A stretch of DNA of 5,065 nt from an uncultured Oscillospiraceae bacterium (GTDB lineage Bacteria; Bacillota; Clostridia; Oscillospirales; Acutalibacteraceae), in the NCBI GenBank assembly GCA_900549675.1, contig URPG01000170.1:1-5065 (forward strand), given 5' to 3'. How positions within the stretch are numbered: the first letter of the stretch is position 1; each line of letters opens with the position of its first letter. Made by a program: the position numbers and the translations under genes. Shown here piece after piece: positions 4,929-5,065 of the stretch. Below the pieces are notes generated by a model. The model did no database searches. It saw only the letters and a program-made list of their open reading frames with translations, and was not told where the DNA came from.

Positions 4929-5065
4929 ATGAAAATAATAAACCTGAAAATAGGCAAGCCGGCAGGCATATGTCAAATGCACCTAAAAGACCGACAACCG
5001 AGAACTTCAGATTAAATTTGACGGAAGAACAAATTGCGACCGGCCCTATTGGACCGCTGAGAGAT
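4925..5065 (+). CDS. Unidentified protein, N-terminal part (runs off right edge)
   Basis: An open frame starts at ATG 4925, overlapping the stop of the folate cyclo-ligase gene as ATGA, and stays open for 47 codons to the window edge. AAAGGA (4908-4913) lies 11 nt upstream, slightly far but usable. The visible part begins MNENNKPENRQAG and continues with a polar, basic, proline-containing stretch to about residue 26. It then reads TENFRLNLTEEQIA (25-38) and a Gly/Pro-containing segment ending PIGPLRD. No signal peptide, membrane helix or known motif is visible yet. Such a polar, probably disordered N-terminal tail could precede a membrane segment or a folded domain further on, but that is a guess. 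A second ATG at 4970 has a poorly spaced AGG and is less likely. The four-base overlap is the main evidence that this is a real operon member. I do not recognise the family. Confidence 0.6.
   Translation, partial: MNENNKPENRQAGRHMSNAPKRPTTENFRLNLTEEQIATGPIGPLRD

Overview
The window looks like core chromosome of a low-GC Gram-positive bacterium, most likely a clostridium, perhaps of the Oscillospirales/Ruminococcaceae type. This rests on AT-rich intergenic DNA, AAGGAG-type ribosome binding sites, SigA-like promoters, and the neighbourhood of D-Ala-D-Ala ligase, glutamate racemase, a DUF1934 (YwiB-like) protein and arginyl-tRNA synthetase. The thymidylate kinase is also of a divergent form that I associate with Clostridia. 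The genus assignment is inference. I see no mobile element, CRISPR array, rRNA or tRNA.

Layout: two gene sets are transcribed away from a central intergenic region of about 456 bp (2662-3117). Leftward (minus strand) lie ddl, murI, a DUF1934 gene and the first 80 codons of argS, which runs off the left edge. The first three genes are separated by only 14 and 10 bp. argS follows after 59 bp with its own strong ribosome binding site. Rightward (plus strand) lie a thymidylate kinase gene, a DJ-1/PfpI family gene, a 5-formyltetrahydrofolate cyclo-ligase gene, and the first 47 codons of an unrecognised gene that runs off the right edge. These are 3 bp apart, then overlap by 10 bp and by 4 bp (ATGA), so they are almost certainly one operon.

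The central region carries the regulation. Two tandem SigA-type promoters point toward ddl, one of them near-consensus (TTGATA, 17 bp, TATAAT). One extended -10 promoter points toward the kinase gene. A perfect 8-bp inverted repeat with a 3-nt centre lies about 30 bp upstream of the distal ddl promoter and is the best operator candidate in the window.

Functionally, the left operon supplies two D-amino-acid building blocks of peptidoglycan: D-Glu from MurI and the D-Ala-D-Ala dipeptide from Ddl. It is followed by a small beta-rich protein and a translation enzyme. The right operon pairs dTMP phosphorylation with one-carbon folate salvage, plus a DJ-1 family protein. The gene content is mostly ordinary housekeeping. 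The points most worth a second look are an unusual residue beside the first catalytic cysteine of MurI, a GKG Walker A in the thymidylate kinase, the intergenic palindrome, and the unidentified gene at the right edge. I found no evidence of an undescribed multi-gene system.
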